The notes under the pieces were generated by a model that was not told where the DNA came from, ran no database searches, and was given only the letters and a program-made list of their open reading frames with translations. 64,000 bases of DNA from Limnoperna fortunei (lineage: Eukaryota; Mollusca; Bivalvia; Mytilida; Modiolidae), in the NCBI GenBank assembly GCA_944474755.1, contig OX104118.1, forward strand, positions 88,457,860 to 88,521,859, read 5' to 3'. A program made the position numbers and the translations under genes. Shown one piece after another: positions 1 through 11,643 of the stretch. Each line of letters opens with the position of its first letter. Position 1 is the stretch's first letter.

Positions 1-215
1 GCTCAACTTAGAGTCAAAATAATCTGTCAGGGATGACAGGTCTCTACTACACATAACCCAACATGCTTGACAAATTAACATTAATGCATGAATAACACAC
101 AAGAACTCAACATGTTCTCACAATGTAAGATTCCTGCAAAAGGTCAAGGTTTTTATAAGCAATTGTTGAAGGAGCAGACATAGCACATGACAATACTTCT
201 GCCCATGAAGACAAC
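1..215. other. Left flank, nothing recognised
   Basis: AT-rich single-copy-looking sequence without a supported ORF. It resembles degenerate ancestors of the 40-bp repeats that follow (gcacatgacaatacttctgc). Confidence 0.4.
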
Positions 216-345
216 ATCACAGAGAATGCATGCACAACAGACTACAATAGTTCTTCTATAAAGAGGGCATCATGAAGAAAATCACAGAGAAGGCATGCAC
301 AACAGACTACAATAGTTCTTCTATAAAGAGGGCATCATGAAGAAA
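216..345. repeat. 65-bp direct duplication
   Basis: Two copies of a 65-bp unit (starting atcacagagaa at 216 and 281) are nearly identical. They share the words gcatgcacaacagactac and catcatgaagaaaa. They are related to the following 40-bp array. Confidence 0.75.
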
Positions 346-431
346 ACTTGCATAAACATGTCAATAGTTTTCCCATTGAAGAAAGTATAACAAAGAAAGA
401 ATGCACAACACAAGAATATAGTTATTCTTAT

Positions 432-842
432 CATGAAGGAAGCCTGCACAACACATGTCAGACAAAAGTTCTCCACATGAAGAAAGCATGCACAACACAT
501 GACAAAAGTTCTCCACATGAAGAAAGCATGCAGAACACATGACAAAAGTTCTCCACATGAAGAAAGCATGCAGAACACATGACAAAAGTTCTCCACATGA
601 AGAAAGCATGCAGAACACATGACAAAAGTTCTCCACATGAAGAAAGCATGCACAACACATGACAAAAGTTCTCCACATGAAGAAAGCATGCAGAACACAT
701 GACAAAAGTTCTCCCCATGAAGAGAACATCATGAAGAAAGGATGCCAAATACATGACAAAACTTCTCCAAATGAAGCGAGTTTCATGACACAAACATGCA
801 CAACCCATGACAAAAGTTGTCCACATGAAGAGAACATCACAA
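432..842. repeat. 40-bp minisatellite, about 10 copies
   Basis: The unit contains gacaaaagttctccacatga and agaaagcatgcagaacacat. The central copies (about 460-715) are near-identical and the edges are degenerate. Open frames up to about 159 codons on the minus strand come from the repeat and are not supported as genes. Confidence 0.9.
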
Positions 843-1144
843 AACATTAATGTTTTTATCGATGTCAAATTTATTTTTACGTCTATCTTTAACATTAATT
901 TTAGTGCTCTTCTTCATTCACTTTGTGTTTTTGTGTTTTTTTAGGGTACCAACTTCTGGATGAAAAAAAACCAATATCAGCATTAGGCAGATTTTAATTT
1001 GGACCACATGATTTAATTTTGGTCATGTAATACATACTGCTATAGAGTTTGCTAAAAGAGACTGTGTTTACCCTCCTTATATAAAGTATTATAATTATTA
1101 TTTATATTATTATTCAGACAGACATACATACCATCTAGACGACT
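843..1144. other. Spacer between arrays
   Basis: AT-rich sequence. I see no exon, RNA gene or mobile element. If the host gene continues past its last recognised donor at 3,006, this is intron. Confidence 0.4.
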
Positions 1145-3053
1145 GACATATAGATTTTAAGGGCTGTACTGATGGTGCAGACTGACATACAGATTTCTAG
1201 GGCTGTACTGTTGGTGCAGACTGACATACAGATTTTTAGGGCTGTACTGTTGGTGCAGACTGATATACAGATTTCTAGGGCTGTACTGTTGGTGCAGACT
1301 GACATACAGATTTTTAGGGCTGTACTGTTGGTGCAGACTGATATACAGATTTCTAGGGCTGTACTGTTGGTGGAGACTGACATACAGATTTTTAGGGCTG
1401 TACTGTTGGTGCAGACTGACATACAGATTTTTAGGGCTGTACTGTTGGTGCAGACTGATATACAGATTTTTAGGGCTGTGCTGTTGTTGCAGACTGACAT
1501 ACAGATTTCTAGGGCTGTACTGTTGGTGCAGACTGACATACAGATTTTTAGGGCTGTACTGATGGTTCAGACTGACATACAGATTTTTAGGGCTGTACTG
1601 TTGGTGCAGACTGACATACAGATTTTTAGGGCTGTACTGTTGGTGCAGACTGACATACAGATTTTTAGGGCTGTACTGTTGGTGCAGACTGACATACAGA
1701 TTTTTAGGGTTGTACAGTTGGTGCAGACTGACATACAGATTTCTAGGGCTGTACTGTTGGTGCAGACTGACATACAGATTTTTAGGGCTGTACTGTTGGT
1801 GCAGACTGACATACAGATTTTTAGGGCTGTACTGTTGGTGCAGACTGACATACAGATTTTTAGGGCTGTACTGTTGGTGCAGACTGACATACAGATTTTT
1901 AGGGCTGTACTGTTGTTGCAGACTGATATACAGATTTTTAGGGCTGTACTGATGGTTCAGACTGACATACAGATTTCTAGGTCTATACTGTTGGTGCAGA
2001 CTGATATACAGATTTTTAGGGCTGTACTGATGGTTCAGACTGACATACAGATTTCTAGGGCTGTACTGTTGGTGCAGAGTTTTACATACCATCTAGACGG
2101 ACATACAGATTTTTAGGGCTGTACTGTTGGTGCAGACTGACATACAGATTTTTAGGGCTGTACTGTTGGTGCAGACTGACATACAGATTTTTAGGGCTGT
2201 ACTGTTGGTGCAGACTGACATACAGATTTTTAGGGTTGTACAGTTGGTGCAGACTGACATACAGATTTCTAGGGCTGTACTGTTGGTGCAGACTGACATA
2301 CAGATTTTTAGGGCTGTACTGTTGGTGCAGACTGACATACAGATTTTTAGGGCTGTACTGTTGGTGCAGACTGACATACAGATTTTTAGGGCTGTACTGT
2401 TGGTGCAGACTGACATACAGATTTTTAGGGCTGTACTGTTGTTGCAGACTGATATACAGATTTTTAGGGCTGTACTGATGGTCCAGACTGACATACAGAT
2501 TTCTAGGTCTATACTGTTGGTGCAGACTGATATACAGATTTTTAGGGCTGTACTGTTGGTGCAGACTGACATACAGATTTTTAGGGCTGTACTGTTGGTG
2601 CAGACTGACATACAGATTTTTAGGGCTGTACTGTTGGTGCAGACTGACATACAGATTTTTAGGGTTGTACAGTTGGTGCAGACTGACATACAGATTTCTA
2701 GGGCTGTACTGTTGGTGCAGACTGACATACAGATTTTTAGGGCTGTACTGTTGGTGCAGACTGACATACAGATTTTTAGGGCTGTACTGTTGGTGCAGAC
2801 TGACATACAGATTTTTAGGGCTGTACTGTTGTTGCAGACTGATATACAGATTTTTAGGGCTGTACTGATGGTTCAGACTGACATACAGATTTCTAGGTCT
2901 ATACTGTTGGTGCAGACTGATATACAGATTTTTAGGGCTGTACTGATGGTTCAGACTGACATACAGATTTCTAGGGCTGTACTGTTGGTGCAGAGTTTTA
3001 CATACCATCTAGACGGACATACAGATTTTTAGGGCTGTACTGTTGGTGCAGTG
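1127..3053. repeat. 39-bp minisatellite, about 48 copies, with higher-order structure
   Basis: The unit contains ctgacatacagatttttagg and gctgtactgttggtgcaga. On the minus strand the unit copies the 3' end of exon 14 (CACCAACAGTACAGCCC and AAAAATCTGTATGTC). A junction module, minus CGTCTAGATG|GTATGT, occurs at about 1,128-1,141, 2,085-2,099 and 3,001-3,015. It divides the array into two blocks of about 0.9 kb with matching variant order. Because 39 is divisible by three, several frames stay open. Confidence 0.95.
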
Positions 3054-3208
3054 TTTGGAAACATCCAGCCTTTATGGGAGAGATCTGTGGTGACTGTTCT
3101 CTGTAACGTGTCGACTTCCTGCTGCATTGATATGTCCAGTTTGTCAGATGGAGCAATATAATAATTAATACAGCTAAAGACTGAACGATGTCAAGGAAAT
3201 CTTCACAT
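2998..3208 (-). CDS. Exon 14, transmembrane helix and cytoplasmic tail
   Basis: The strong acceptor CTGTTTTTACAG| opens the frame CEDFLDIVQSLAVLIIILLH, a transmembrane helix, followed by a basic polar tail (residues about 24-66 of the exon: QCSRKSTRYREQSPQ, later HQQYSPKNLYVRLDG). The frame ends either at TAA (2,998-3,000), two codons past RLDG, or is cut by a consensus-like donor GATG|GTATGT at 3,006 and continues in exons outside the window. The 13-residue segment HQQYSPKNLYV-x-L is repeated by the adjoining 39-bp array, but not in one continuous frame with this exon. Confidence 0.6.
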
Positions 3209-3683
3209 CTGTAAAAACAGCTTATCTGCCTTGTAAATTTAAAAACTAGAAAACTGTGAGCACCTACTTGATACCTTTACTTCCCAAAACATCTGGGTAG
3301 AAAACTGTAGGAGTTGATTACACAAAACAAGTACCTCCTATGTAAAAGAAGGTAGTCCATGTTTTTCCATTGGAAACCCAAATTTTATTTCCTATCAAAA
3401 TGCTAAATATCAGGTGCAAAATCACACTAAGTAACAAAGATTCTGTGAAAATTTCATCAAATTCTATTCAGTGCTGTAGGAGGAATTGCACATAAGAGAT
3501 AGTGAAATGGACGGAAGGACACCTCTATCACTAAATATCCCCCAACTAAAGCAGGAGGGGATAATAAAAAAATGATTGAAATAACATGTCATAAGGTTTA
3601 TTAAATCATGTCTTTTCCAAAGAAAAAAGGATACAACTCCAAAAACAAAATGTTTCCAGTAGCCCCCTCTTCGCTGGTTACAC
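3209..3683 (-). other. Intron between exons 13 and 14
   Basis: A 475-bp intron in the model, and the only long one without a tandem array. It runs from GTGTAA to TTTTTACAG. No other feature was seen. Confidence 0.5.
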
Positions 3684-3808
3684 ATCTGTAAGAGACCAGT
3701 ATAAGGGTCTATTTCCTGGTAGGGAAGGACTAACGATTCCCATCCATGGTTACAGATACATGTACTTCTGTTGGAATCAAGATCTCCATGGTTACAGTCC
3801 AATCTTCC
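3684..3808 (-). CDS. Exon 13, EGF-like domain next to the membrane
   Basis: The acceptor TTATGTTTAAAG| leads in phase 0 to GRLDCNHGDLDSNRSTCIC and NHGWESLVLPYQEIDPYTG, then LLQ. The C-x-x-G ... T-C-x-C-x-x-G-W spacing is that of an EGF-like domain. The end used here is a weak donor, CAGAT|GTGTAA (phase 2). With the next exon it supplies the final domain Cys (…LLQ-I-C-E-D). A phase-1 GTAACC one base later is a better donor match, but its phase does not fit. Confidence 0.6.
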
Positions 3809-4517
3809 CTTTAAACATAAAGTATAATAAGCAATGAACATCCCAAATCTATTACAATTAAAAAATGTTAATTTAAAAGTGTTTAAAAGTAATCTGATAA
3901 ATAAAATTAATTTAAAACAAAGAACAGCTGTTCAGGTTCACTGGATACGTAGAAACCAACCTACCTTTATTATTGCCCTCTGTTCTCCTGCTAAGCGTAA
4001 AACAAATTATAAAGTCCTTTAAAACAAAGATGTCTTCCTTTTAGGTGGTTTGGGTGTCCGATTTTGATTTTCCCCAAAAACATGGTGTGTGTCAATTATC
4101 TAATTTGCATTTAAAAATTAAAAATAAACTTCTTTGACAATTTGTTTAATTGGAACATAAAATGCATATCAAAATACTTTTCATTCTGTGTTATGCATTT
4201 ATTTAATTTTAATCTGACATTTGGTATATCGAATTATCCCGAGTCTACTGCATTGAAAAATTTAAATTTCAGAAATTTTAGAAAGGCAGATAATTCAAGA
4301 CATGAAATTTTAAAGCCTCAATAATGAGGATTAACCTTACAGGTGGAAAAAAGTCAGTGATCCCATTCTTTTTCTTATTTTATTAAAGTTTGAATAAAGA
4401 GGAACCATGCAAGTAAATTTATTTTTTAATAATATATCTGAATTTTAATTTCCAAAAAAAAAATTTTTTTCTTTATAATATATGTAAAAAATGACCTTCA
4501 TAATAATTTGCAACACT
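3809..4517. other. Intron sequence, AT-rich
   Basis: No supported coding sequence. It contains poly-A/T-rich tracts around 4,430-4,480 and no recognisable mobile element before the fold-back at 4,518. Confidence 0.4.
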
Positions 4518-4671
4518 TGTTATTAAGAATTGAAATGTCATTGACGAATGAAGTGTTGACCAAATAACATTTTCAGTGAAGTGCGGCAGCGCTTCTTGAT
4601 GAAAATGTGCACACTGTCAATGCTTTCATACGTCAGTGAAATTTCAAATAAATGCATTCAATTCTTATAAC
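4518..4671. repeat. Fold-back (palindromic) element
   Basis: A nested inverted repeat. The inner arms ACATTTTC (4,567-4,574) and GAAAATGT (4,601-4,608) enclose a near-palindrome GAAGTGCG-GCA-GCGCTTC. The outer arms contain aagaattgaaatgtcattgac (4,524 onwards) and its diverged complement near 4,616-4,668. It looks like a MITE or fold-back element, but no target duplication was resolved. Confidence 0.55.
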
Positions 4672-4728
4672 TGCATTTAACATCAATAAATGTGGGAAAT
4701 TCATGAGAAAATTCAAGTAAATGACTGT

Positions 4729-6712
4729 TTTCCTATGGATATATTACTATGTCACAGTGTAATGTTATTGACATTGCTATGGTGTACTGGTTTCCTATGG
4801 ATATATTACTATGTCACAGTGTAATGTTATTGACATTGCTATGGTGTACTGGTTTCCTATGGATATATTACTATGTCACAGTGTAATGTTATTGACGTTG
4901 CTATGGTGTACTGGTTTCCTATGGATATATTACTATGTCACAGTGTAATGTTATTGACGTTGCTATGGTGTACTGGTTTCCTATGGATATATTACTATGT
5001 CACAGTGTAATGTTATTGATGTTGCTATGGTGTACTGGTTTCCTATGGATATATTACTATGTCACAGTGTAATGTTATTGACGTTGCTATGGTGTACTGG
5101 TTTCCTATGGATATATTACTATGTCACAGTGTAATGTTATTGACGTTGCTATGGTGTACTGGTTTCCTATGGATATATTACTATGTCACAGTGTAATGTT
5201 ATTGACATTGCTATGGTGTACTGGTTTCCTATGGATATATTACTATGTCACAGTGTAATGTTATTGACATTGCTATGGTGTACTGGTTTCCTATGGATAT
5301 ATTACTATGTCACAGTGTAATGTTATTGACGTTGCTATGGTGTACTGGTTTCCTATGGATATATTACTATGTCACAGTGTAATGTTATTGACGTTGCTAT
5401 GGTGTACTGGTTTCCTATGGATATATTACTATGTAACAGTGTAATGTTATTGACATTGCTATGGTGTACTGGTTTCCTATGGATATATTACTATGTCACA
5501 GTGTAATGTTATTGACATTGCTATGGTGTACTGGTTTCCTATGGATATATTACTATGTCACAGTGTAATGTTATTGACATTGCTATGGTGTACTGGTTTC
5601 CTATGGATATATTACTATGTCACAGTGTAATGTTATTGACATTGCTATGGTGTACTGGTTTCCTATGGATATATTACTATGTCACAGTGTAATGTTATTG
5701 ACATTGCTATGGTGTACTGGTTTCCTATGGATATATTACTATGTCACAGTGTAATGTTATTGACGTTGCTATGGTGTACTGGTTTCCTATGGATATATTA
5801 CTATGTCACAGTGTAATGTTATTGACATTGCTATGGTGTACTGGTTTCCTATGGATATATTACTATGTCACAGTGTAATGTTATTGACATTGCTATGGTG
5901 TACTGGTTTCCTATGGATATATTACTATGTCACAGTGTAATGTTATTGACGTTGCTATGGTGTACTGGTTTCCTATGGATATATTACTATGTAACAGTGT
6001 AATGTTATTGACATTGCTATGGTGTACTGGTTTCCTATGGATATATTACTATGTCACAGTGTAATGTTATTGACATTGCTATGGTGTACTGGTTTCCTAT
6101 GGATATATTACTATGTCACAGTGTAATGTTATTGACATTGCTATGGTGTACTGGTTTCCTATGGATATATTACTATGTCACAGTGTAATGTTATTGACGT
6201 TGCTATGGTGTACTGGTTTCCTATGGATATATTACTATGTCACAGTGTAATGTTATTGACATTGCTATGGTGTACTGGTTTCCTATGGATATATTACTAT
6301 GTCACAGTGTAATGTTATTGCCGTTGCTATGGTGTACTGGTTTCCTATGGATATATTACTATGTCACAGTGTAATGTTATTGACGTTGCTATGGTGTACT
6401 GGTTTCCTATGGATATATTACTATGTCACAGTGTAATGTTATTGACGTTGCTATGGTGTACTGGTTTCCTATGGATATATTACTATGTCACAGTGTAATG
6501 TTATTGACGTTGCTATGGTGTACTGGTTTCCTATGGATATATTACTATGTCACAGTGTAATGTTATTGACGTTGCTATGGTGTACTGGTTTCCTATGGAT
6601 ATATTACTATGTCACAGTGTAATGTTATTGACGTTGCTATGGTGTACTGGTTTCCTATGGATATATTACTATGTCACAGTGTAATGTTATTGACGTTGCT
6701 ATGGTCCACTGG
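4729..6712. repeat. 62-bp minisatellite, 32 copies
   Basis: Exactly 32 units of 62 bp. The unit starts tttcctatggatatattact and includes gtaatgttattgac(a/g)ttgc. Almost the only variation is an A/G at one site and rare single changes, so the array has been homogenised recently. No exon junction of the host gene was found in this unit. Confidence 0.97.
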
Positions 6713-6838
6713 TTTTGATGTTTCATTGATTATTGAAAGATCACATGTTATGACCATGTGACAGAATTGAACCAATGAAAATGACAGGTTTCAATGAAAT
6801 GCATACATATATATATACTGTAATAAATCTGAAGTCGA

Positions 6839-6951
6839 TTTCACAAAAAATCGTAAGTGTAAAATTTATCGTAAGTGTGTGAAGATCAAAGGGAAATGCA
6901 TTGTGACGTCAGCACTTACGATAGATATTACACTTACGACTTTTTGTGAAA
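6839..6951. repeat. Nested inverted repeat (fold-back/MITE-like)
   Basis: The outer arms 6,839-6,860 and 6,930-6,951 are complementary over 22 nt with one mismatch (core TCACAAAAAATCGTAAGTGT). The inner arms TATCGTAAGTG (6,867-6,877) and CACTTACGATA (6,913-6,923) are perfect. The strand could form a long hairpin. An open frame across 6,879-7,157 is not supported as a gene. Confidence 0.7.
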
Positions 6952-7356
6952 AGCACCCCAGTACTTTATCACATATATCTCCAGCTACATACAGTACATA
7001 TATATCATTGTCTTATAAAAACTTCACCTCAGTTGACCAATCAACTGTCTGGAATTCTTCCACTTCATTTAAAGTAACAGATAATAATTGTTTTTCTTCA
7101 TCTGTAATAAGCAAAGGCCTGGTTATATTCCTGCATGAATTTGATTGGCTGTCATAAACCTATTTAAGGAAAAATATAACTTGTACACTGGTCAGTTTTT
7201 GTAACGAAACTGTATAGGAATATAACTTGAATTTATAGTGGTCAGTGACCAAACTTGCTAACTGCCAAGAAAAGGGAACAAAACAAAGAAAACAAAATAT
7301 CAAATACATTAAATAAAAGTGATTTCAATATATTACTGCATAATACAAATAATAAA
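6952..7356. other. Intron spacer
   Basis: AT-rich, without supported genes. Two short related passages (aatataacttg near 7,171 and 7,218) are the only internal repetition noticed. Confidence 0.4.
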
Positions 7357-9605
7357 CCAACATCACAGTACAGGGGAGACAAGCATAAACTGACATCACA
7401 GTACAAGGGAGACAACCATAAACTGACTTCTCAGTACAGGGGAGACAACCATAAACTGATATCACAGTACAGGGGAGACAACCATAAACTGACATCACAG
7501 TACAGGGAAGACATCCATAAACCGACATCACAGTACAGGGGAGACAACCATAAAGTGATATCACAGTACAGGGGAAACAACCATAAACTGACATCACAGT
7601 ACAAGGGGAAACAACCATAAACTGACATCACAGTACAGGGGAGACAACCATAAACTGACATCACAGTACAAGGGAGACAACTATAAACTGACATCACAGT
7701 ACAAGGGGAGACAACTATAAACTGACATCACAGTACAAGGGGAGACAACTATAAACTGACATCACAGTACAAGGGGAGACAACCATAAACTGACATCACA
7801 GTACAAGGGAGACAACTATAAACTGACATCACAGTACAGGGGAAACAACCATAAACTGACATCACAGTACAAGGGGAGACAACTATAAACTGACATCACA
7901 GTACAAGGGAGACAACTATAAACTGACATCACAGTACAGGGAAGACAACTATAAACTGACATCACAGTACAGGGGAAACAACCATAAACTGACATCACAG
8001 TACAAGGGGAGACAACTATAAACTGACATCACAGTACAAGGGGAGACAACTATAAACTGACATCACAGTACAAGGGGAGACAACCATAAACTGACATCAC
8101 AGTACAAGGGAGACAACTATAAACTGACTTCACAGTACAGGGGGAGACAACTATAAACTGACATCACAGTACAGGGAAGACAACCATAAACTGACATCAC
8201 AGTACAGGGAAGACAACTATAAACTGACATCACAGTACAAGGGAGACAACTATAAACTGACATCACAGTACAAGGGAGACAACTATAAACTGACATCACA
8301 GTACAAGGGAGACAACTATAAACTGACATCACAGTACAAGGGAGACAACTATAAACTGACATCACAGTACAAGGGGAGACAACCATAAACTGACATCACA
8401 GTACAGGGGAGACAACCATAAACTGACATCACAGTACAAGGGGAGACAACCATAAACTGACATCACAGTACAAGGGGAGACAACTATAAACTGACATCAC
8501 AGTACAAGGGGAGACAACTATAAACTGACATCACAGTACAAGGGAGACAACTATAAACTGACATCACAGTACAGGGAAGACAACTATAAACTGACATCAC
8601 AGTACAAGGGGAGACAACTATAAACTGACATCACAGTACAAGGGAAACAACCATAAACTGACATCACAGTACAAGGGGAGACAACTATAAACTGACATCA
8701 CAGTACAAGGGAGACAACTATAAACTGACATCACAGTACAGGGAAGACAACTATAAACTGACATCACAGTACAAGGGGAGACAACTATAAACTGACATCA
8801 CAGTACAAGGGAAACAACCATAAACTGACATCACAGTACAAGGGGAGACAACTATAAACTGACATCACAGTACAAGGGAGACAACTATAAACTGACATCA
8901 CAGTACAGGGAAGACAACTATAAACTGATATCACAGTACAGGGAAGACAACTATAAACTGACATCACAGTACAGGGGAAACAACCATAAACTGACATCAC
9001 AGTACAAGGGGAGACAACTATAAACTGACATCACAGTACAAGGAAGACAACTATAAACTGACATCACAGTACAGGGGAAACAACCATAAACTGACATCAC
9101 AGTACAAGGGGAGACAACTATAAACTGACATCACAGTACAGGGAAGACAACTATAAACTGACATCACAGTACAAGGGGAGACAACTATAAACTGACATCA
9201 CAGTACAAGGGGAGACAACCATAAACTGACATCACAGTACAAGGGAAGACAACTATAAACTGACATCACAGTACAAGGGGAGACAACTATAAACTGACAT
9301 CACAGTACAAGGGGAGACAACTATAAACTGACATCACAGTACAAGGGGAGACAACTATAAACTGACATCACAGTACAAGGGAGACAACTATAAACTGACA
9401 TCACAGTACAAGGGGAGACAACCATAAACTGACATCACAGTACAAGGGGAGACAACCATAAACTGACATCACAGTACAAGGGGAGACAACCATAAACTGA
9501 CTTCTCAGTACAGGGGAGACAACCATAAACTGACATCACAGTACAAGGGAGACAACTATAAACTGACATCACAGTACAGGGGAGACAACCATAAACTGAT
9601 ATCAC
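7357..9605. repeat. 33-bp minisatellite, main block (about 67 copies)
   Basis: The unit contains gacatcacagtacagggga and gacaaccataaact, with 32-34-bp variants (gg/ggg/gggg, cca/cta). It continues at 10,060-10,274 and 18,407-18,587 after two insertions. The right end (minus TTCTACATATCAG|TTTATGG) resembles a 3' splice site, but no exon follows it. Confidence 0.95.
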
Positions 9606-9609
9606 TATA

Positions 9610-10059
9610 GGTTACAATTGCGCAATTATTTGTTTACATGACAACGGGAATTTTTTTAACCCAAGATAGTATGCAGAAGAAAATACACGGAGGCATCTGA
9701 TTGGATGTTGGAGTTCTGAAAATAGCAAAATTAAAAATTATAAATATTATTTATTGAAAATGTTCGATATTTGGACGGAAATTTTTAAGAGCCTTGAAAA
9801 TTGAGCTTAAAACGATTAAAGAGGGAGGTTAGAAATTGTGTCAGTGCCATTTAAATGTCATTATTTCAACCAAAATTTTTCGGTCATTTTTGCTGCATGA
9901 CCTATACTTTTTTGTTTGTTAATAATGAAGTTTTTCATTTCAATTTACACAAAAAACTGTTTTCCGGGGGGAGATTTTTGAGGTTTATCGCACAAATGAA
10001 CTTAATTGCCAGGGGTACCATATGGGAAATGCATTGTAAATAATTGCGCTTTTGTAACC
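9610..10059. mobile_element. 450-bp non-autonomous element with terminal inverted repeats
   Basis: Starts GGTTACAATTGCGCAATTAT and ends with its complement, apart from two mismatches (…ATAATTGCGCTTTTGTAACC), giving TIRs of about 22 bp. It interrupts the 33-bp array, with repeat units directly on both sides. The interior has no transposase-like frame. The target duplication is unclear (flanks TATA on the left, AGTA on the right; perhaps TA). A short open frame at 9,855-10,043 is unconvincing. Confidence 0.65.
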
Positions 10060-10274
10060 AGTACAGCAGAGACAACCATAAACTGATATCACAGTACAGG
10101 GGAGACAACCATAAACTGACATCACAGTACAGGGGAGACAACCATAAACTGATATCACAGTACAGGGGAGACAACCATAAACTGATATCACAGTACAGGG
10201 AAGACAACCATAAACTGACATCACAGTACAGGGGAGACAACCATAAACTGATATCACAGTACAGGGGAGACAAC
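10060..10274. repeat. 33-bp minisatellite, middle block
   Basis: About 6.5 units identical in type to the main block, lying between the TIR element and the 5' LTR. It ends at …gagacaac, the left target sequence of the LTR element. Confidence 0.95.
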
Positions 10275-10758
10275 TGTCACGGGAAGCTAATTGAGCTAAT
10301 TGTTTTATTTAAATTGAAAGCTTTCCGATTGGTGTGTTCAGATATTTTATTCGTTTCATTATCATATATCATTCATATATATTCATCATTTCACATTAAT
10401 GCTTGACTGATCAACCGTATATTCAAGTCAAACACACCTTTGCATGTTTTTCATACAAGCCTAAAGTTAAACACACCTTTGCATGTTTTCCGCACCTGTC
10501 TAATTCTAATTAGAACACCTGTAGTCATTCCAACACTGTACGTGGGTCTGAGTGGACTGTTTTGAAATAGTTCCCTGTTTATTTACAGGTCAGTTTATAT
10601 GTTATTAGATTGCTCAAATGAGATTTGAATGTTTATATTGAATTAAATTATAATGTAAATATATTATAATTGTTGTAATATTGTTTATTTACAGACAAAT
10701 AAAATATTTGGGTAACAACATATTCTTTACGCCATACAAGGGAAATAACCCGGCGACA
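10275..10758 (+). repeat. 5' LTR
   Basis: Begins TGTCACGGGAAGC and ends ACCCGGCGACA. A polyadenylation signal AATAAA lies at 10,698-10,703. An AT-rich stretch (about 10,630-10,680) could hold a TATA element. It contains an internal direct repeat, aacacacctttgcatgtttt, at about 10,431 and 10,470. Confidence 0.95.
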
Positions 10759-10762
10759 AAAA

Positions 10763-10780
10763 TGGAGGCTCCGGCGAGAT
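10763..10780 (+). other. Primer binding site
   Basis: TGGAGGCTCCGGCGAGAT starts four bases after the LTR. Its complement ends in CCA and reads like a tRNA T-arm and acceptor strand. It resembles animal tRNA-Thr 3' ends, but that tRNA assignment is from memory and uncertain. Confidence 0.7.
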
Positions 10781-11643
10781 TACCCATTGTCTGTTTGTCA
10801 ATTTAGATGAAAATTCATTTCCACGGTTTTGATAATTCCCGTTCTTCAAATGTTTGGCTCAACGACGATGTTCATTCAACGACTTGTCCAATTTTGACAA
10901 CATAGTTTTGGCTCGACGACTTTTGGTCAACGACACTTCGAATGATTTACTCGTCCGAACCTACTTCAAGGCCATCGCTATATGTATGGTTTTATATAAT
11001 AATTATTTGAATTATCTGCATAACCACAGTTCAGCGTTGAATTTGATCTGATATGGTTTTCATCTTAATATTTATACAGAGTCGTAATTTACGAGTTTCG
11101 CTACTTCAGATTGTGCGATAGCGTAAAGGAAGCTCCGTTAATCACAATGTTGTGTGTATCAGGATGTCATATTAAAATTGTATATTTAACTGTATAAAGG
11201 TGGGATTGATTCACGTCGACAGAACAAGAACTGTTTCTTGAAGCGCATTCTGTTAATTTTTTTTATTGTATGAATACTCATCGTAGTGGACCGAACTTTC
11301 ATTTCGAGTTTGAGCTATTTCATGAACATACCGGCGAAGGAAATATTTGCTGTTACCTGTATCCACGTTTAATTATTAAAACGCTGACAATGAACAATTT
11401 TTGAAATATAATTGCATTGTGTTTTATTTATTTTTACTTCAATTTATTTATATTTATTTATCTGTATTTTGCAGTGCATGGTATTTTTATATGTATAGAC
11501 TACAGATTGCATGTTGTCACATTTAACAAGCTATAGCATGTGAGCACTTGCCTGCATATATGGTAAGTTCATCATTTCATTCATTCATTTTTCATTCATT
11601 ATCATTTTTGATAGAATTTTGAAAATTTGACATTTTGTTTAAG
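10781..11643 (+). other. Long 5' leader of the retrotransposon
   Basis: About 860 nt without a convincing ORF; a frame at 10,854-11,051 has no ATG support or recognisable content. It contains the splice donor at 11,563. Confidence 0.6.
11560..11568 (+). promoter_or_regulatory. Predicted 5' splice site of a subgenomic RNA
   Basis: ATG|GTAAGT is a perfect donor whose upstream exon ends in ATG. Spliced to the acceptor at 17,110-17,111, this ATG (11,560-11,562) would be in frame with ORF3. Predicted only. Confidence 0.5.

Noticed and set aside
1157..3008. Minus frames of about 310 codons repeating HQQYSPKNLYVSL as a real repeat domain of the membrane protein
   Set aside because: The exon 14 frame meets TAA or a donor at 3,006-2,998 before the array; the array frames start in another register.
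10854..11051. 65-codon frame in the retrotransposon leader as an extra protein
   Set aside because: No ATG at the frame start, no recognisable content; probably non-coding leader.
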